Positions 1 to 7,220 of a stretch of 64,000 nucleotides of DNA are shown here, piece by piece (the first letter of the stretch is position 1; every line of letters starts with the position of its first letter). The notes beneath the pieces are model-generated. The model worked only from the letters and a program-made list of their open reading frames with translations, was not told the origin of the DNA and did not search any database. The position numbers were made by a program, and so were the translations under genes. The DNA lies in assembly GCF_014174495.1 (NCBI RefSeq), contig NZ_JACJHR010000008.1, positions 112,972 to 176,971 on the forward strand, given 5' to 3'. This stretch comes from Amycolatopsis echigonensis. GTDB taxonomy: Bacteria; Actinomycetota; Actinomycetes; Mycobacteriales; Pseudonocardiaceae.

Positions 1-272
1 TGGCCAACGACAGCATGATGGTCGGCGTCCTGCACGAGGCGCGGCGACGGGGGTTGCGGATCGGCCAGGACCTGCCGGTGGTGGTTTACGACGACGTCGA
101 ATGGGCCGATCTCGTGGACCCGCCGCTGACGACCATGGCCCAGCCGATCGACGAAATCGGCCGGCGGGCGGTGCAATTGCTGCTGGCTCGACTGGCGGAT
201 CCCGGACGGCCCGCCGAGACTGTGCGGTTGCCGCCGACCTTGCGGCACCGGGCTTCGTGCGGGTGCGCGTAG
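1..272 (+). CDS. LacI-family regulator, C-terminal part (5' end outside window)
   Basis: An open frame enters from the left edge and ends at 272, giving about 90 residues. It matches the end of the periplasmic-binding-protein-like effector domain of LacI/GalR regulators: a V-V-Y-D-D strand, then TTMAQPIDEIGRRAVQLLL, the usual last helix, and a tail ending RHRASCGC. The next gene (421-1287) is a clear paralogue with nearly the same TTMAQP...EIGRRAVQLLLAR block and the same RASCGC tail, so this is a tandem duplication. Whether this copy has the N-terminal helix-turn-helix cannot be seen. LacI-family proteins usually bind a sugar and control a transport or glycosidase operon; no target is visible here. 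Confidence 0.8.
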   Translation, partial: ANDSMMVGVLHEARRRGLRIGQDLPVVVYDDVEWADLVDPPLTTMAQPIDEIGRRAVQLLLARLADPGRPAETVRLPPTLRHRASCGCA

Positions 273-420
273 ATTCTGCGACCGACTGCCCGGCGTGACC
301 AAGCGGATGCTTCGTTCACTCACCTCAGTGATTCTCGGGACCCGATCGTCTCGGACCCTCTCGCCGGTGGCCCGGCAGTGGCTACTGTTGGGTAGGTATC
401 TACGACGAGGGCCATGAGAC

Positions 421-1287
421 ATGACCGTTCTGGCGCCGGAGGTCTCCCACTGGGACCTGCCGGTCACCCATCGGTTCGGGGTGGCATTGGGGAGGCACGC
501 CAGCCCGTACCACGACCAGCTGCTGCGGGCCATCCGCGGCGCTGCCGCGCGGGCGGGCTGCGACCTGTTGCTGGCCGACACCGGTGATTCGGCGCGCGAG
601 GAAGCCGAAGTGCTGCGCGCACTGCAGGCGGATCGCGTCGACGGCGTCCTTCTGGTGCCCGCCCCTGGCGACGAGGCGGTCGTGAACGGGCTCGTGCAGA
701 CCGGCGTGCCGACCGTGCTGGTCGACCGGATCGCCGGCCGCAACGACGTCGACCAGGTCGGGTCGGAGAACTTTCAGGCGATGTCCGCGCTGGTCGAGCA
801 CCTTGCCGCGCGACGGCACCGGCGGATCGCGCTGATCACCGGTACCGAAGGCACCACCGTCAGCGAAGAACGCGCCCTGGGCTACCGATTGGGCCTAGGC
901 CGAGCCGGGCTGCGGTACCACCCGGAGCTGGTGGCGTCCGGCCAATCCACCGCGGGCGGCGCGGCTCGCGCGGCGGCCAAACTCCTGGATGGCTGGCCGT
1001 CGCCCACTGCTCTCGTGGTCGCTGGGGAAGCGATGCTGATCGGCGTGCAGTGGGAAGCGCACCGCCGCGGGATCCGGATCGGGTCGGAGCTGGCGGTTGT
1101 CGGCTACGGCGACATGGACTGGGCGCGCACGGTTTCCCCTGGCGTGACGACGATGGCGCAACCGATCTCGGAAATCGGCCGCCGGGCGGTGCAGTTGCTG
1201 CTCGCCCGCTGCCGCGAGCCGGAGCGTCGGCCGGAGTCCGTGCGGCTCGCGCCGCGTTTCTTGCACCGCGCTTCGTGCGGCTGCTGA
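421..1287 (+). CDS. LacI/GalR-type ligand-binding protein lacking the HTH domain
   Basis: The 288-residue product consists almost wholly of the LacI/GalR effector-binding domain (family length is normally 330-350). It starts with a loose N-terminus, enters the first subdomain at HRFGVALGRHASPYHDQLL and has the RVDGVLLVPAP, RRHRRIALITG and TTMAQPISEIGRRAVQLLL segments typical of the fold. No helix-turn-helix is present. An in-frame TGA lies at 415-417, directly before the ATG, so no HTH can be read upstream in this frame. It follows a LacI paralogue by 148 bp. It could be a ligand-sensing partner of that regulator or a decayed duplicate; the intact frame favours a working protein. Function is inferred from fold only. 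Confidence 0.75.
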   Translation: MTVLAPEVSHWDLPVTHRFGVALGRHASPYHDQLLRAIRGAAARAGCDLLLADTGDSAREEAEVLRALQADRVDGVLLVPAPGDEAVVNGLVQTGVPTVLVDRIAGRNDVDQVGSENFQAMSALVEHLAARRHRRIALITGTEGTTVSEERALGYRLGLGRAGLRYHPELVASGQSTAGGAARAAAKLLDGWPSPTALVVAGEAMLIGVQWEAHRRGIRIGSELAVVGYGDMDWARTVSPGVTTMAQPISEIGRRAVQLLLARCREPERRPESVRLAPRFLHRASCGC

Positions 1288-1290
1288 GTT

Positions 1291-2943
1291 TTACAGCGTG
1301 GCGGCCGCTTCCAGCAGCATCCAGCCTCCAATTTGGACAGACAGATCCCGCTCCGCTTGACCGGGCGGCGTCGGGGCTGGCCTTGCCCACTCCGCACTGA
1401 ACAACGGTCCGGTTTTCTCTTGCGCCGCCCCGTTCCAGCACGCTTCCGCCGACTTCTGTACGAGCCGCTTGGCTGTTTCCGCTTCCGGCCTGGGCAGGTT
1501 CTTGGCCGCGAGTGCCAGGTAGCGAGCGGCGATCGCCGAGAAGAGCCCGCCGTCGCCACCCTCCGATCCGGGGAGGATTCCTTGTGGTGCCATGTGCTTC
1601 TCCACCGCTCGGATAGTGCGGGCCGCGTCGTCCCACCGGGACTGCTCCAGGCACGCTCCGAGGTAAACCCCTTGGCAGTACGAGAAAATATGCTTGACCA
1701 CTTCGCCGGTGTCCGCCCGGATCCCGTCCCAGACAAGGCCGGTCTCCGGGTCGACGAGGGTGTCGGTGAGCCATTGCGTCATGGCGCGGGCGCGTTCTTG
1801 ATCACCCGTCCGAGCGTGAAAGATAGCCGCCGGACCGTTCGCGGGGGTATTCTTGAAGGAGTCGCCGCGCCGCCACCAAATTCCCCCGCCAAGGTCTTCT
1901 GTCCAGCCTTCGTGCAGCCGTTTGTCGATGGCCTCGAGCGCTTCGTCCACTGTGGATAGTTGGAGTCGACGCACGCGCTGCAATGCGAGCCCTAGCCAGG
2001 CTATGTCGTCGTAGTAGTCGTTGACCCAGGAGTCGAAGTTGCGTCGGTGCACCGTTTTGATGAAACGGTTGATCAACAGTGCGCGCTCGTCGGTGGGGTC
2101 GCGGAGTTGCGCGTCGACGAGGCTGTCGAGGAGGTGTGCCTGCCACCAGTAGTTCCAGTGCCAGTGGAACCGCTGGCTCAAGGTGGGCGGCCAACCACTA
2201 CGCCCGAGGACGGTGCCGGGGATGGCCCAGAGGCGGCGGAGATGCCTGGCGCACACCGCCCGCTCAGCTGCGACGGCGCGCTCGGTTGCCGCGGCGCGGC
2301 CGACTGCCGCAGCGTGCTCAGTTGCCGCGGCGTGCTCGGTTGCCGTGGCGCGATCGGCCGGGTCGGTGGCGTCCTCGGCCGGGTCGGTGGCGTCCTCGGC
2401 CGGGTTGGTGGGGCGCTCGGCCGGGTTGGTGGGGCGCTCGGCTGGGACGGTTGCATCCTTGGCCCGGCTCGTCGCGCGAGCGCCCGCCGCCTGCCCAGCG
2501 ACGTCCGCCGCGCCCTCGGCCTGGCTGCCCGGGCGATCGGCAGTATCTGCCGCACCATCGGCCGCTTCTGCAGGCCGCTCGGCGGTGCCGGTGCGCTCGG
2601 TCGGCTCGGTTGCGTCGTCGGCCCGGTTCGTCGCGTGGTCGCCCGCCGCCGCGCGCTCAGCAACCTCCCCCGTGTTCTCGGCCGCGTTCTTCCCCGCGCG
2701 ACCGACATGGTCTGCCGCACCATCGGCCGCTTCTGCAGCCCGTTCTGCGGCGGCGGCGCGCTCGGCCGGATCGGTTGCGTCGTCGGCCGCGCGACCGGCC
2801 GTCGCCGCACGATCAGCCAGATCTGCCGTGCCCTCGGCGGAGCTTGGCGCATGTTCGGCAGCATCACCTGCGCGTCCTGCGCCAGGGCGGGCTGCGTCGC
2901 CGGGTGCAGCGGAATCGTTGGGCTCTGCTGAATCGGCGGTCAT
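1291..2943 (-). CDS. GH76-like glycosidase with alanine-rich repeat N-terminus
   Basis: A 550-residue protein in two parts. Residues 1 to about 225 are low-complexity, rich in A/E/D/T/R, with short repeats such as DATDPAE, PTNPAER and ATEHAA. The rest resembles glycoside hydrolase family 76 (alpha-1,6-mannanase type): an alpha-toroid with many Trp residues (HWHWNYWWQAHLLDSL) and the paired aspartates NDYYDDIAWLGLAL near residue 312, the GH76 catalytic motif, followed by GGGIWWRRGDSFKNTPAN. Actinobacterial GH76-like proteins are often cytoplasmic, and no signal peptide is visible. The ATG at 2943 is preferred over a GTG at 2997. The repeat tail could be a spacer; nothing in the family explains it. 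Family call fairly sure, substrate unknown. Confidence 0.75.
   Translation of the reverse strand: MTADSAEPNDSAAPGDAARPGAGRAGDAAEHAPSSAEGTADLADRAATAGRAADDATDPAERAAAAERAAEAADGAADHVGRAGKNAAENTGEVAERAAAGDHATNRADDATEPTERTGTAERPAEAADGAADTADRPGSQAEGAADVAGQAAGARATSRAKDATVPAERPTNPAERPTNPAEDATDPAEDATDPADRATATEHAAATEHAAAVGRAAATERAVAAERAVCARHLRRLWAIPGTVLGRSGWPPTLSQRFHWHWNYWWQAHLLDSLVDAQLRDPTDERALLINRFIKTVHRRNFDSWVNDYYDDIAWLGLALQRVRRLQLSTVDEALEAIDKRLHEGWTEDLGGGIWWRRGDSFKNTPANGPAAIFHARTGDQERARAMTQWLTDTLVDPETGLVWDGIRADTGEVVKHIFSYCQGVYLGACLEQSRWDDAARTIRAVEKHMAPQGILPGSEGGDGGLFSAIAARYLALAAKNLPRPEAETAKRLVQKSAEACWNGAAQEKTGPLFSAEWARPAPTPPGQAERDLSVQIGGWMLLEAAATL
2250..2900. repeat. Imperfect short tandem repeats inside the GH76-like gene
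   Basis: Within the N-terminal coding part of the GH76-like gene, units of about 12-21 bases recur, clearest at 2350-2450 where a 21-base unit encoding DATDPAE or PTNPAER is repeated side by side. The repeats keep the reading frame, so they code for a periodic A/D/E/T/R-rich tail and are not an intergenic repeat array. Confidence 0.75.
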
Positions 2944-3096
2944 GGGGTGATTCTGCCTGCGCCGAGGAAAACTTGCCTCTCCACGCCGCTTCCCCACCGC
3001 CTGGCAACTCGGCGAGGCGATTCAGGCCGCGCCAAGCCTGGATGCTCGTGCCTATACCGGTTCTAGCCGGTGTAACCACTCACGAGGACCAGGGGG

Positions 3097-3756
3097 TCAC
3101 CAGGCTTTGGACAGGTCCGCGTGCTGTCGAATCCACGCGTGCATCACGATGCCAGCCGCGACGCCCGCGTTGATTGACCTCGTGGTGCCGAACTGGGCGA
3201 TGGACACCACTTTCGCTGAGTCGGTCTGGGCCGCTTCGGACAGGCCGGGGCCTTCCTGGCCGAACAACAGCAGGCAGTTCCGGGGCAGCACCGCGGTTTC
3301 CACCGGCTCGGCACCGGGCGTGTTGTCCACGGCTACCACCGTCAAACCCTCGGCTTTGGCGAATTCCAGCAGGCTCGCGACGTCCTCGTGGTGGCGAAGA
3401 TGCTGGTAGCGGTCCGTCACCATCGCACCTCGGCGGTTCCAGCGGCGGCGGCCGACGATGTGGACCTCCGCGGCGGCGAAGGCGTTCGCGGTGCGGACGA
3501 CGGTGCCGATGTTGTGGTCGTGCTGGAAGTTTTCGATCGCGACGTGGAACGGGTGCCGTCGGGTGTCCACATCGGACACGATGGCTTCGCGGCGCCAGTA
3601 GCGGTAGGCGTCGACCACGTTGCGGCGGTCGCCGTTGGCCAGGAGTTCGGGGTCGTAGCGCGGGTCGTCCGGCCAGGTGCCTGGCCAGGGACCGACGCCG
3701 ACCTCCTCGCGGCTCACCCACTCGGTGGGGCCCGTATCGGGATGTTCCGTCGTCAC
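3097..3756 (-). CDS. TrmH (SpoU)-family RNA 2'-O-methyltransferase
   Basis: The 219-residue protein has the SPOUT-class trefoil-knot motifs: N-x-x-NIGTVVRTANAF near residue 80 (motif 1), LLLFGQEGPGLSE near 165 (motif 2) and SINAGVAAGIVMHAW near 190 (motif 3), which together form the S-adenosylmethionine pocket. It would methylate a ribose 2'-OH in tRNA or rRNA. An acidic 50-residue N-terminal extension precedes the domain and is common in actinobacterial copies. The start is a GTG at 3756. It stands alone between a GH76-like gene and a DUF2784 gene. The exact RNA target cannot be told from sequence. Confidence 0.87.
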   Translation of the reverse strand: MTTEHPDTGPTEWVSREEVGVGPWPGTWPDDPRYDPELLANGDRRNVVDAYRYWRREAIVSDVDTRRHPFHVAIENFQHDHNIGTVVRTANAFAAAEVHIVGRRRWNRRGAMVTDRYQHLRHHEDVASLLEFAKAEGLTVVAVDNTPGAEPVETAVLPRNCLLLFGQEGPGLSEAAQTDSAKVVSIAQFGTTRSINAGVAAGIVMHAWIRQHADLSKAW

Positions 3757-3772
3757 GAAGGACGATTCTCGC

Positions 3773-4171
3773 TCAGCCGAGGCTGACGCCGTGCGCCGGA
3801 GTCTGGTCGTGGCGGTGCCGCCACCGCAGGTACGCCCCGAGGTACGAGATCACCAGCACCGCCAGCGCCACCACGACCACCACCGGCAGCAGCGAGCGCG
3901 GGACCACCGTGCCGTAGAGGTAATACGCGTTGAACCCGCCGGGCAGGTCGCCGAGACCTTGCTGGTGCCGGAAAAAGTCCTCGAGAGCGGTGAGCGGGCA
4001 CGGGATCGGCGTGACATTGACCAGCACGCCCCAGACCGCGAAGAAAACGTGCACGAAAATAACCTTCGGCCACCGCCACGCGAGGAAGCCGCCGAAGCCG
4101 ATGAAGAGCAGGGCGAGGATGTGCACCGCCACGGTGAGATCGGCGAGAACATGCGCGACCGTCGTGTCCAC
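3773..4171 (-). CDS. DUF2784 family membrane protein
   Basis: 132 residues with about four hydrophobic segments: LADLTVAVHILALLFIGFGG, IFVHVFFAVWGVLVNV, and a C-terminal stretch LPVVVVVALAVLVISYL. The CPLT...LEDFFR block between them is typical of DUF2784, a family of small bacterial inner-membrane proteins of unknown function. The GTG at 4171 is chosen because a GGAAGGGGG ribosome site lies just before it; longer versions reach into sequence with no coding character. No partner gene is evident. Confidence 0.75.
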   Translation of the reverse strand: MDTTVAHVLADLTVAVHILALLFIGFGGFLAWRWPKVIFVHVFFAVWGVLVNVTPIPCPLTALEDFFRHQQGLGDLPGGFNAYYLYGTVVPRSLLPVVVVVALAVLVISYLGAYLRWRHRHDQTPAHGVSLG

Positions 4172-4480
4172 CTTCGCCCCCTTCCCAGTGCACCTACCAG
4201 CGACGTTACTCCGATTACCCGGGCCAGGAGCGGGAAATCGGGGGACCCGATGTGATGTTCGACCCACCGGAGCAACGGGTTCACCCGGCAGGTAACGGAG
4301 GGATCACTCCGGGTAGGAGACCTCCCGCGGACACCTGCCACCGGCGCTCCGACGCGACGTAAATGCGTGCACGGGCGCGGAATGCGAATGGTCGGCGAAA
4401 GGAGGCGGAGACCCGGTTGACGACCGGGAAGGAAGGAACCACCCGGCGCCACGCGAAACCGCCGGGCACCGCAATCGCGG
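4172..4480. other. Intergenic, no gene seen
   Basis: About 300 bp upstream of the DUF2784 gene and downstream of a gene fragment. I see no open frame with actinobacterial codon bias, no clear terminator and no known RNA. It probably holds the DUF2784 promoter. Confidence 0.5.
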
Positions 4481-4741
4481 CTAGCCTTTGCCGCCGAAGC
4501 CCGGCCAGAGGCTGACATCGTTGAGCTTCAGGTCATCGGGCAGCAAGACACCCGCGTTCGGGCCTGCCTCCGACGTCCAGACGACCTCGGAATCGGGGTG
4601 AAGCGACACCTCGAAGGTCAGGTCAGCCGGGTGCGCGAACTCGATGGAGAGCACGTCATCGACCTTGAGACGAACCTCGTCGCCGTAGGGCTCGACGTTC
4701 CACGTCCGAGGCTTGTCGTCCTTCGTAGGTCGAACACGACG
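4481..4741 (-). pseudogene. 3' fragment of a decayed gene (unknown family)
   Basis: An 86-codon frame with strong GC-rich third positions and a protein-like sequence (TWNVEPYGDEVRLKVDDV, ending SLWPGFGGKG) runs to a TAG at 4481-4483, but it is closed upstream by an in-frame TAG at 4742-4744 and has no start codon before an internal GTG. Just upstream, a second frame reads VGSVVFDLR, which would continue naturally into TKDDKPRTW if one base were changed. This points to a frameshift near 4720 plus loss of the 5' end. The parent family is not recognised. A short protein starting at the internal GTG (about 53 residues) is the alternative. Confidence 0.45.
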
Positions 4742-4775
4742 CTACCGACCGGACGGCGACGACCGCGGGAAGCGT

Positions 4776-5078
4776 TCAGTCAGTGAACGCGGTTCCGTCG
4801 ATGTCCGTCACCACCAGGCGGATGCGGGCACCCGCCCACTCCGTCCCGTCAAGCGTCTCCCGCACCTGGGCCTCGGCAGCTGACAACAGGGGAGGCAGCG
4901 GCAATCGCAAAGCCACCAGCCGAATCTCCACCGCGTCCGAGGTCAGATCCACCGATCCGCCAGCGGGATCGGTCCGCAGCCAGCTGATCTCCGCGGCTGC
5001 GCTCGTCGCCGGTCGGAGGCCGTCGACGGCCGACAGGGCGTCCGCGAGTTTTCCGGCCATCTCACGCGGATCGGTCAC
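4776..5078 (-). CDS. Hypothetical protein of the Asp23 cluster
   Basis: A 100-residue acidic protein with no membrane segment and no family I can name with certainty. It is the last intact gene of a set that runs sigma factor, zinc finger/Asp23 protein, Asp23 protein, this gene. Its GTG start overlaps the preceding stop in a GTGA junction, so the two are translationally coupled. The C-terminal IRLVVTDIDGTAFTD resembles the end strand of an Asp23-like fold, so it may be a diverged member. Position and coupling suggest a shared role in envelope stress. Confidence 0.7.
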   Translation of the reverse strand: MTDPREMAGKLADALSAVDGLRPATSAAAEISWLRTDPAGGSVDLTSDAVEIRLVALRLPLPPLLSAAEAQVRETLDGTEWAGARIRLVVTDIDGTAFTD

Positions 5079-5437
5079 TTCCGCCCCATTTCGATGTCCA
5101 GAATGGACACTCGGACGGCGTCCACAGAACGGCCGGTCTGCGCGAGGACTTCCCGGAACACCGCCCGTTGCACGGCGCGGCCCACGGCGGCGGCTTGGTC
5201 CGCACCCGAGATGACCACATCCACCTCGACCGTCAAACGATCCTCGTGGGTGCGGACCCGGACGCCGTCCGCGGGGGCCGGTTCCAGGCCCTTCCAGCGT
5301 TGCCGGGCGGCGCGCGTCCAGGCGGTCGCCAAGCCGCGCAGGCCGGGTTCCAGGCGCACGACTCCGGCGGTTTCGGCGGCCGCGCGGGCGGCAACGCTCG
5401 CGATCACCGGGCCGGCGATCACGTATTCGGCGGTCAT
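5075..5437 (-). CDS. Asp23/Gls24-family envelope stress protein
   Basis: The 120-residue protein has the Asp23/Gls24 pattern: YVIAGPVIASVAARAAAETAGVVRL at the N-terminus (the conserved I...VI..IA..AA.ei.GV signature), then a basic linker and a beta-alpha core LTVEVDVVISGADQAAAVGRAVQRAV. In Gram-positive bacteria such proteins associate with the membrane and respond to alkaline or envelope stress. The ATG overlaps the previous stop codon (ATGA), and its own stop overlaps the next gene, so this is one tightly coupled operon behind an ECF sigma factor. Confidence 0.85.
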   Translation of the reverse strand: MTAEYVIAGPVIASVAARAAAETAGVVRLEPGLRGLATAWTRAARQRWKGLEPAPADGVRVRTHEDRLTVEVDVVISGADQAAAVGRAVQRAVFREVLAQTGRSVDAVRVSILDIEMGRK

Positions 5438-5991
5438 TCCCCGTCCTCGTACACGTCTTCCACCAGCAAATTCAGGCTGACCAACGAAATACCCACCCGC
5501 GAGGTCGCGGCGGCGGACACCAGTTCACGTACGCGGGCCAACGTGTCCGCGCCGCTGGTGTTCCCCAGGCGCGTCGCGAGGGTGACTTCGACCTCGACTT
5601 GGGCCGCGCCAGAGTCATCCACCCCGACCTTTCGCACCCGTACGCGGCGGGCGCGGACGTCGCCGGCGGAGTCGGCCGCGTAGCGGAGCACGACCGCGAC
5701 GGCTTGCTCGCTCACTTCGACGGAGCCTGGTTCGGCGGCGGAAAGATCCAGCATCTGGCCGCGCCGCACCTCGGCGCGGACGGCCGACATGATCCGGCCT
5801 ACCAGGTCCGGCGGAGTCGGGTCGGGCTCGTCGATCAGCTCCTGCGTCGCCGAGCGCAGGGCCAGCAGGCTTTCCCGCGCGGTACGGCAGTGGACACAGT
5901 CCGCCTGGTGGTCGTCGACCTCGTCCAGGTTCTCCCAGACCGTCTCCAGTTCCCGGCCGCACGGCAATTCGTAGTCCTGGTTCACCTCCAC
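5434..5991 (-). CDS. Zinc-finger anti-sigma-like domain fused to Asp23 domain
   Basis: A 185-residue soluble protein. Residues 1-60 hold a zinc-anti-sigma (ZAS) type motif, H-Q-A-D-C-V-H-C (HxxxCxxC), as in RsrA-type anti-sigma factors, followed by a helix ERSLLALRSATQEL-like segment. From about 80 onward an Asp23-like domain follows (RVRVRKVGVDDSGAAQVEVEVTLATR). It begins at a GTG at 5991 that overlaps the sigma-factor stop by 10 bases, with GGAGG nine bases upstream. Gene order and motif support an anti-sigma role for the ECF factor at 5982-6536, with the Asp23 part linking the switch to the envelope. The role is inferred. No membrane segment is present, unlike most membrane anti-sigmas. 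Confidence 0.72.
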   Translation of the reverse strand: MEVNQDYELPCGRELETVWENLDEVDDHQADCVHCRTARESLLALRSATQELIDEPDPTPPDLVGRIMSAVRAEVRRGQMLDLSAAEPGSVEVSEQAVAVVLRYAADSAGDVRARRVRVRKVGVDDSGAAQVEVEVTLATRLGNTSGADTLARVRELVSAAATSRVGISLVSLNLLVEDVYEDGE

Positions 5992-6536
5992 GGCTTCATC
6001 ACCTCCGCCAGCTGCGCACGGGCCCGGGAGATCCGCCCCCGGACCGCGGTGGGGTTCGCGCCGACGATCTCGCTGATCTCGTCGTACGACCGGCCGTGCA
6101 CCTCACGCAACAGCCAGCACGCGCGCTGCTGCGGCGTGAGCGTCTGAAGCGCCTCGTCAAGCGCGGCGAGCTGACCGCTGACCTGCGCCGCGTGCTCGGG
6201 CTGAGTGTCGCGGCGCGGCGATTCGGCCAGGTCGAGGTCGACATCGGCCTGCGGGCGGCGCGCCCGGATCACGTTGAGACAGCGGTTGGTCGTTCCGCGG
6301 TACAGCCAGCCGACGAACGCGTTGGGATCGTTCAGCTGCGCCAGCTTCCGCCACGCGCCGAGGAACGCTTCCTGCACTACGTCCTCGGCGTCGCCGCGGT
6401 GGTGCAGCATTTTCAGGGCAAGACGGAACATCGGGCCCTGATAACGCAGCACGAGCTGTTCGTACGCGCGCACGTCCCCGTCTCGCGCACGGCTGACGAG
6501 AGTGGCGTCGTCAAGCTGCACACTTGTCGTGGTCAC
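5982..6536 (-). CDS. ECF RNA polymerase sigma factor
   Basis: The 184-residue protein carries both ECF regions. Sigma-2 includes AYEQLVLRYQGPMFRLALKML and DAEDVVQEAFLGAWRKL (core-binding and -10 recognition). Sigma-4 includes LTPQQRACWLLREVHGRSYDEISEIVGANPTAVRGRISRARAQL (-35 recognition helix-turn-helix). The GTG at 6536 is chosen because GGAAGGGG lies eight bases upstream. It is the first gene of an operon with a zinc-finger/Asp23 protein and two further genes, so it probably directs an envelope or redox stress response, held in check by its downstream neighbour. Confidence 0.9.
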   Translation of the reverse strand: MTTTSVQLDDATLVSRARDGDVRAYEQLVLRYQGPMFRLALKMLHHRGDAEDVVQEAFLGAWRKLAQLNDPNAFVGWLYRGTTNRCLNVIRARRPQADVDLDLAESPRRDTQPEHAAQVSGQLAALDEALQTLTPQQRACWLLREVHGRSYDEISEIVGANPTAVRGRISRARAQLAEVMKPWR

Positions 6537-6616
6537 GGCATCCCCTTCCGTCAGGGAGACACCGCGAGGCGGGAATTCGTCACGCACGCATTGTGGGTGA
6601 CTGTGCTCACTCTCGC

Positions 6617-7180
6617 TCAGTTGAGCCCGAGGTCGTCCTTGTTCAGCAGGTACCGGTATTCGAGCCCGGCCTTCTCGATGGCTTCCCGCGCGCCGGTGTC
6701 GCGGTCGACGACCGTCGCGACGCCGACCACGGTGGCCCCGCTTTCGCGCAGCGCCTCGACCGCGGTGAGCACGCTGCCGCCGGTGGTGGAGGTGTCCTCG
6801 ACGGCCAGCACCCGCTGTCCGCGCACCTCTACGCCCTCGATCCGGCGCTGCATCCCGTGTTCCTTGATGGCCTTGCGGACGACGAACGCGTCGAGCACCA
6901 CGCCCTCGGCCGCGGCGGAGTGCAGCATCGCCAGCGCTACCGGGTCCGCGCCGAGGGTGAGCCCGCCCGCCGCGACGTAGTCCCAGTCGGCGGTGAGCTG
7001 CCGCAGGAGCTTGCCGATGAGCGGGGCGGCCGCGTGCTGCAGCGTCGCCCGCCGGAGGTCGACGTAGTAGTCGGCTTCCTTGCCCGAGGCCAAGGTGACC
7101 TTGCCGTGCACGACAGCCAGTTCGCTGACCAGCCTTGCCAGTTCGAGCTTCGCAGTTTGATCCAACCCGGGGTACGCCAC
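6617..7180 (-). CDS. pyrE: Orotate phosphoribosyltransferase
   Basis: 187 residues. Catalyses orotate + PRPP to orotidine 5'-phosphate, the fifth step of UMP synthesis, in the cytoplasm. Visible: VTLASGKEADYYVDLRRATL near residue 35 (orotate side), AAGGLTLGADPVA, FVVRKAIKEHG, and the PRPP loop VLAVEDTSTTGGSVLTAVEAL near 120. Length and motifs match mycobacterial PyrE closely. The GTG at 7180 (VAYPGLDQ) is preferred to a TTG at 7210. It follows the ABC exporter genes by 40 bp on the same strand; the other pyrimidine genes are not in the window. Confidence 0.95.
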   Translation of the reverse strand: MAYPGLDQTAKLELARLVSELAVVHGKVTLASGKEADYYVDLRRATLQHAAAPLIGKLLRQLTADWDYVAAGGLTLGADPVALAMLHSAAAEGVVLDAFVVRKAIKEHGMQRRIEGVEVRGQRVLAVEDTSTTGGSVLTAVEALRESGATVVGVATVVDRDTGAREAIEKAGLEYRYLLNKDDLGLN

Positions 7181-7220
7181 GGCCGAGAGTCTTACACACG
7201 GCACCGACAACTTCCGCGCG

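Noticed and set aside
2340..2460. 21-base repeats considered as an intergenic tandem array
   Set aside because: They lie inside the GH76-like coding frame and keep phase.
6537..7199. Long N-terminal extension of the sigma factor (to 405 residues)
   Set aside because: The extension is antisense-like Arg/Gly sequence over pyrE; the GTG at 6536 has a good ribosome site and the normal ECF length.
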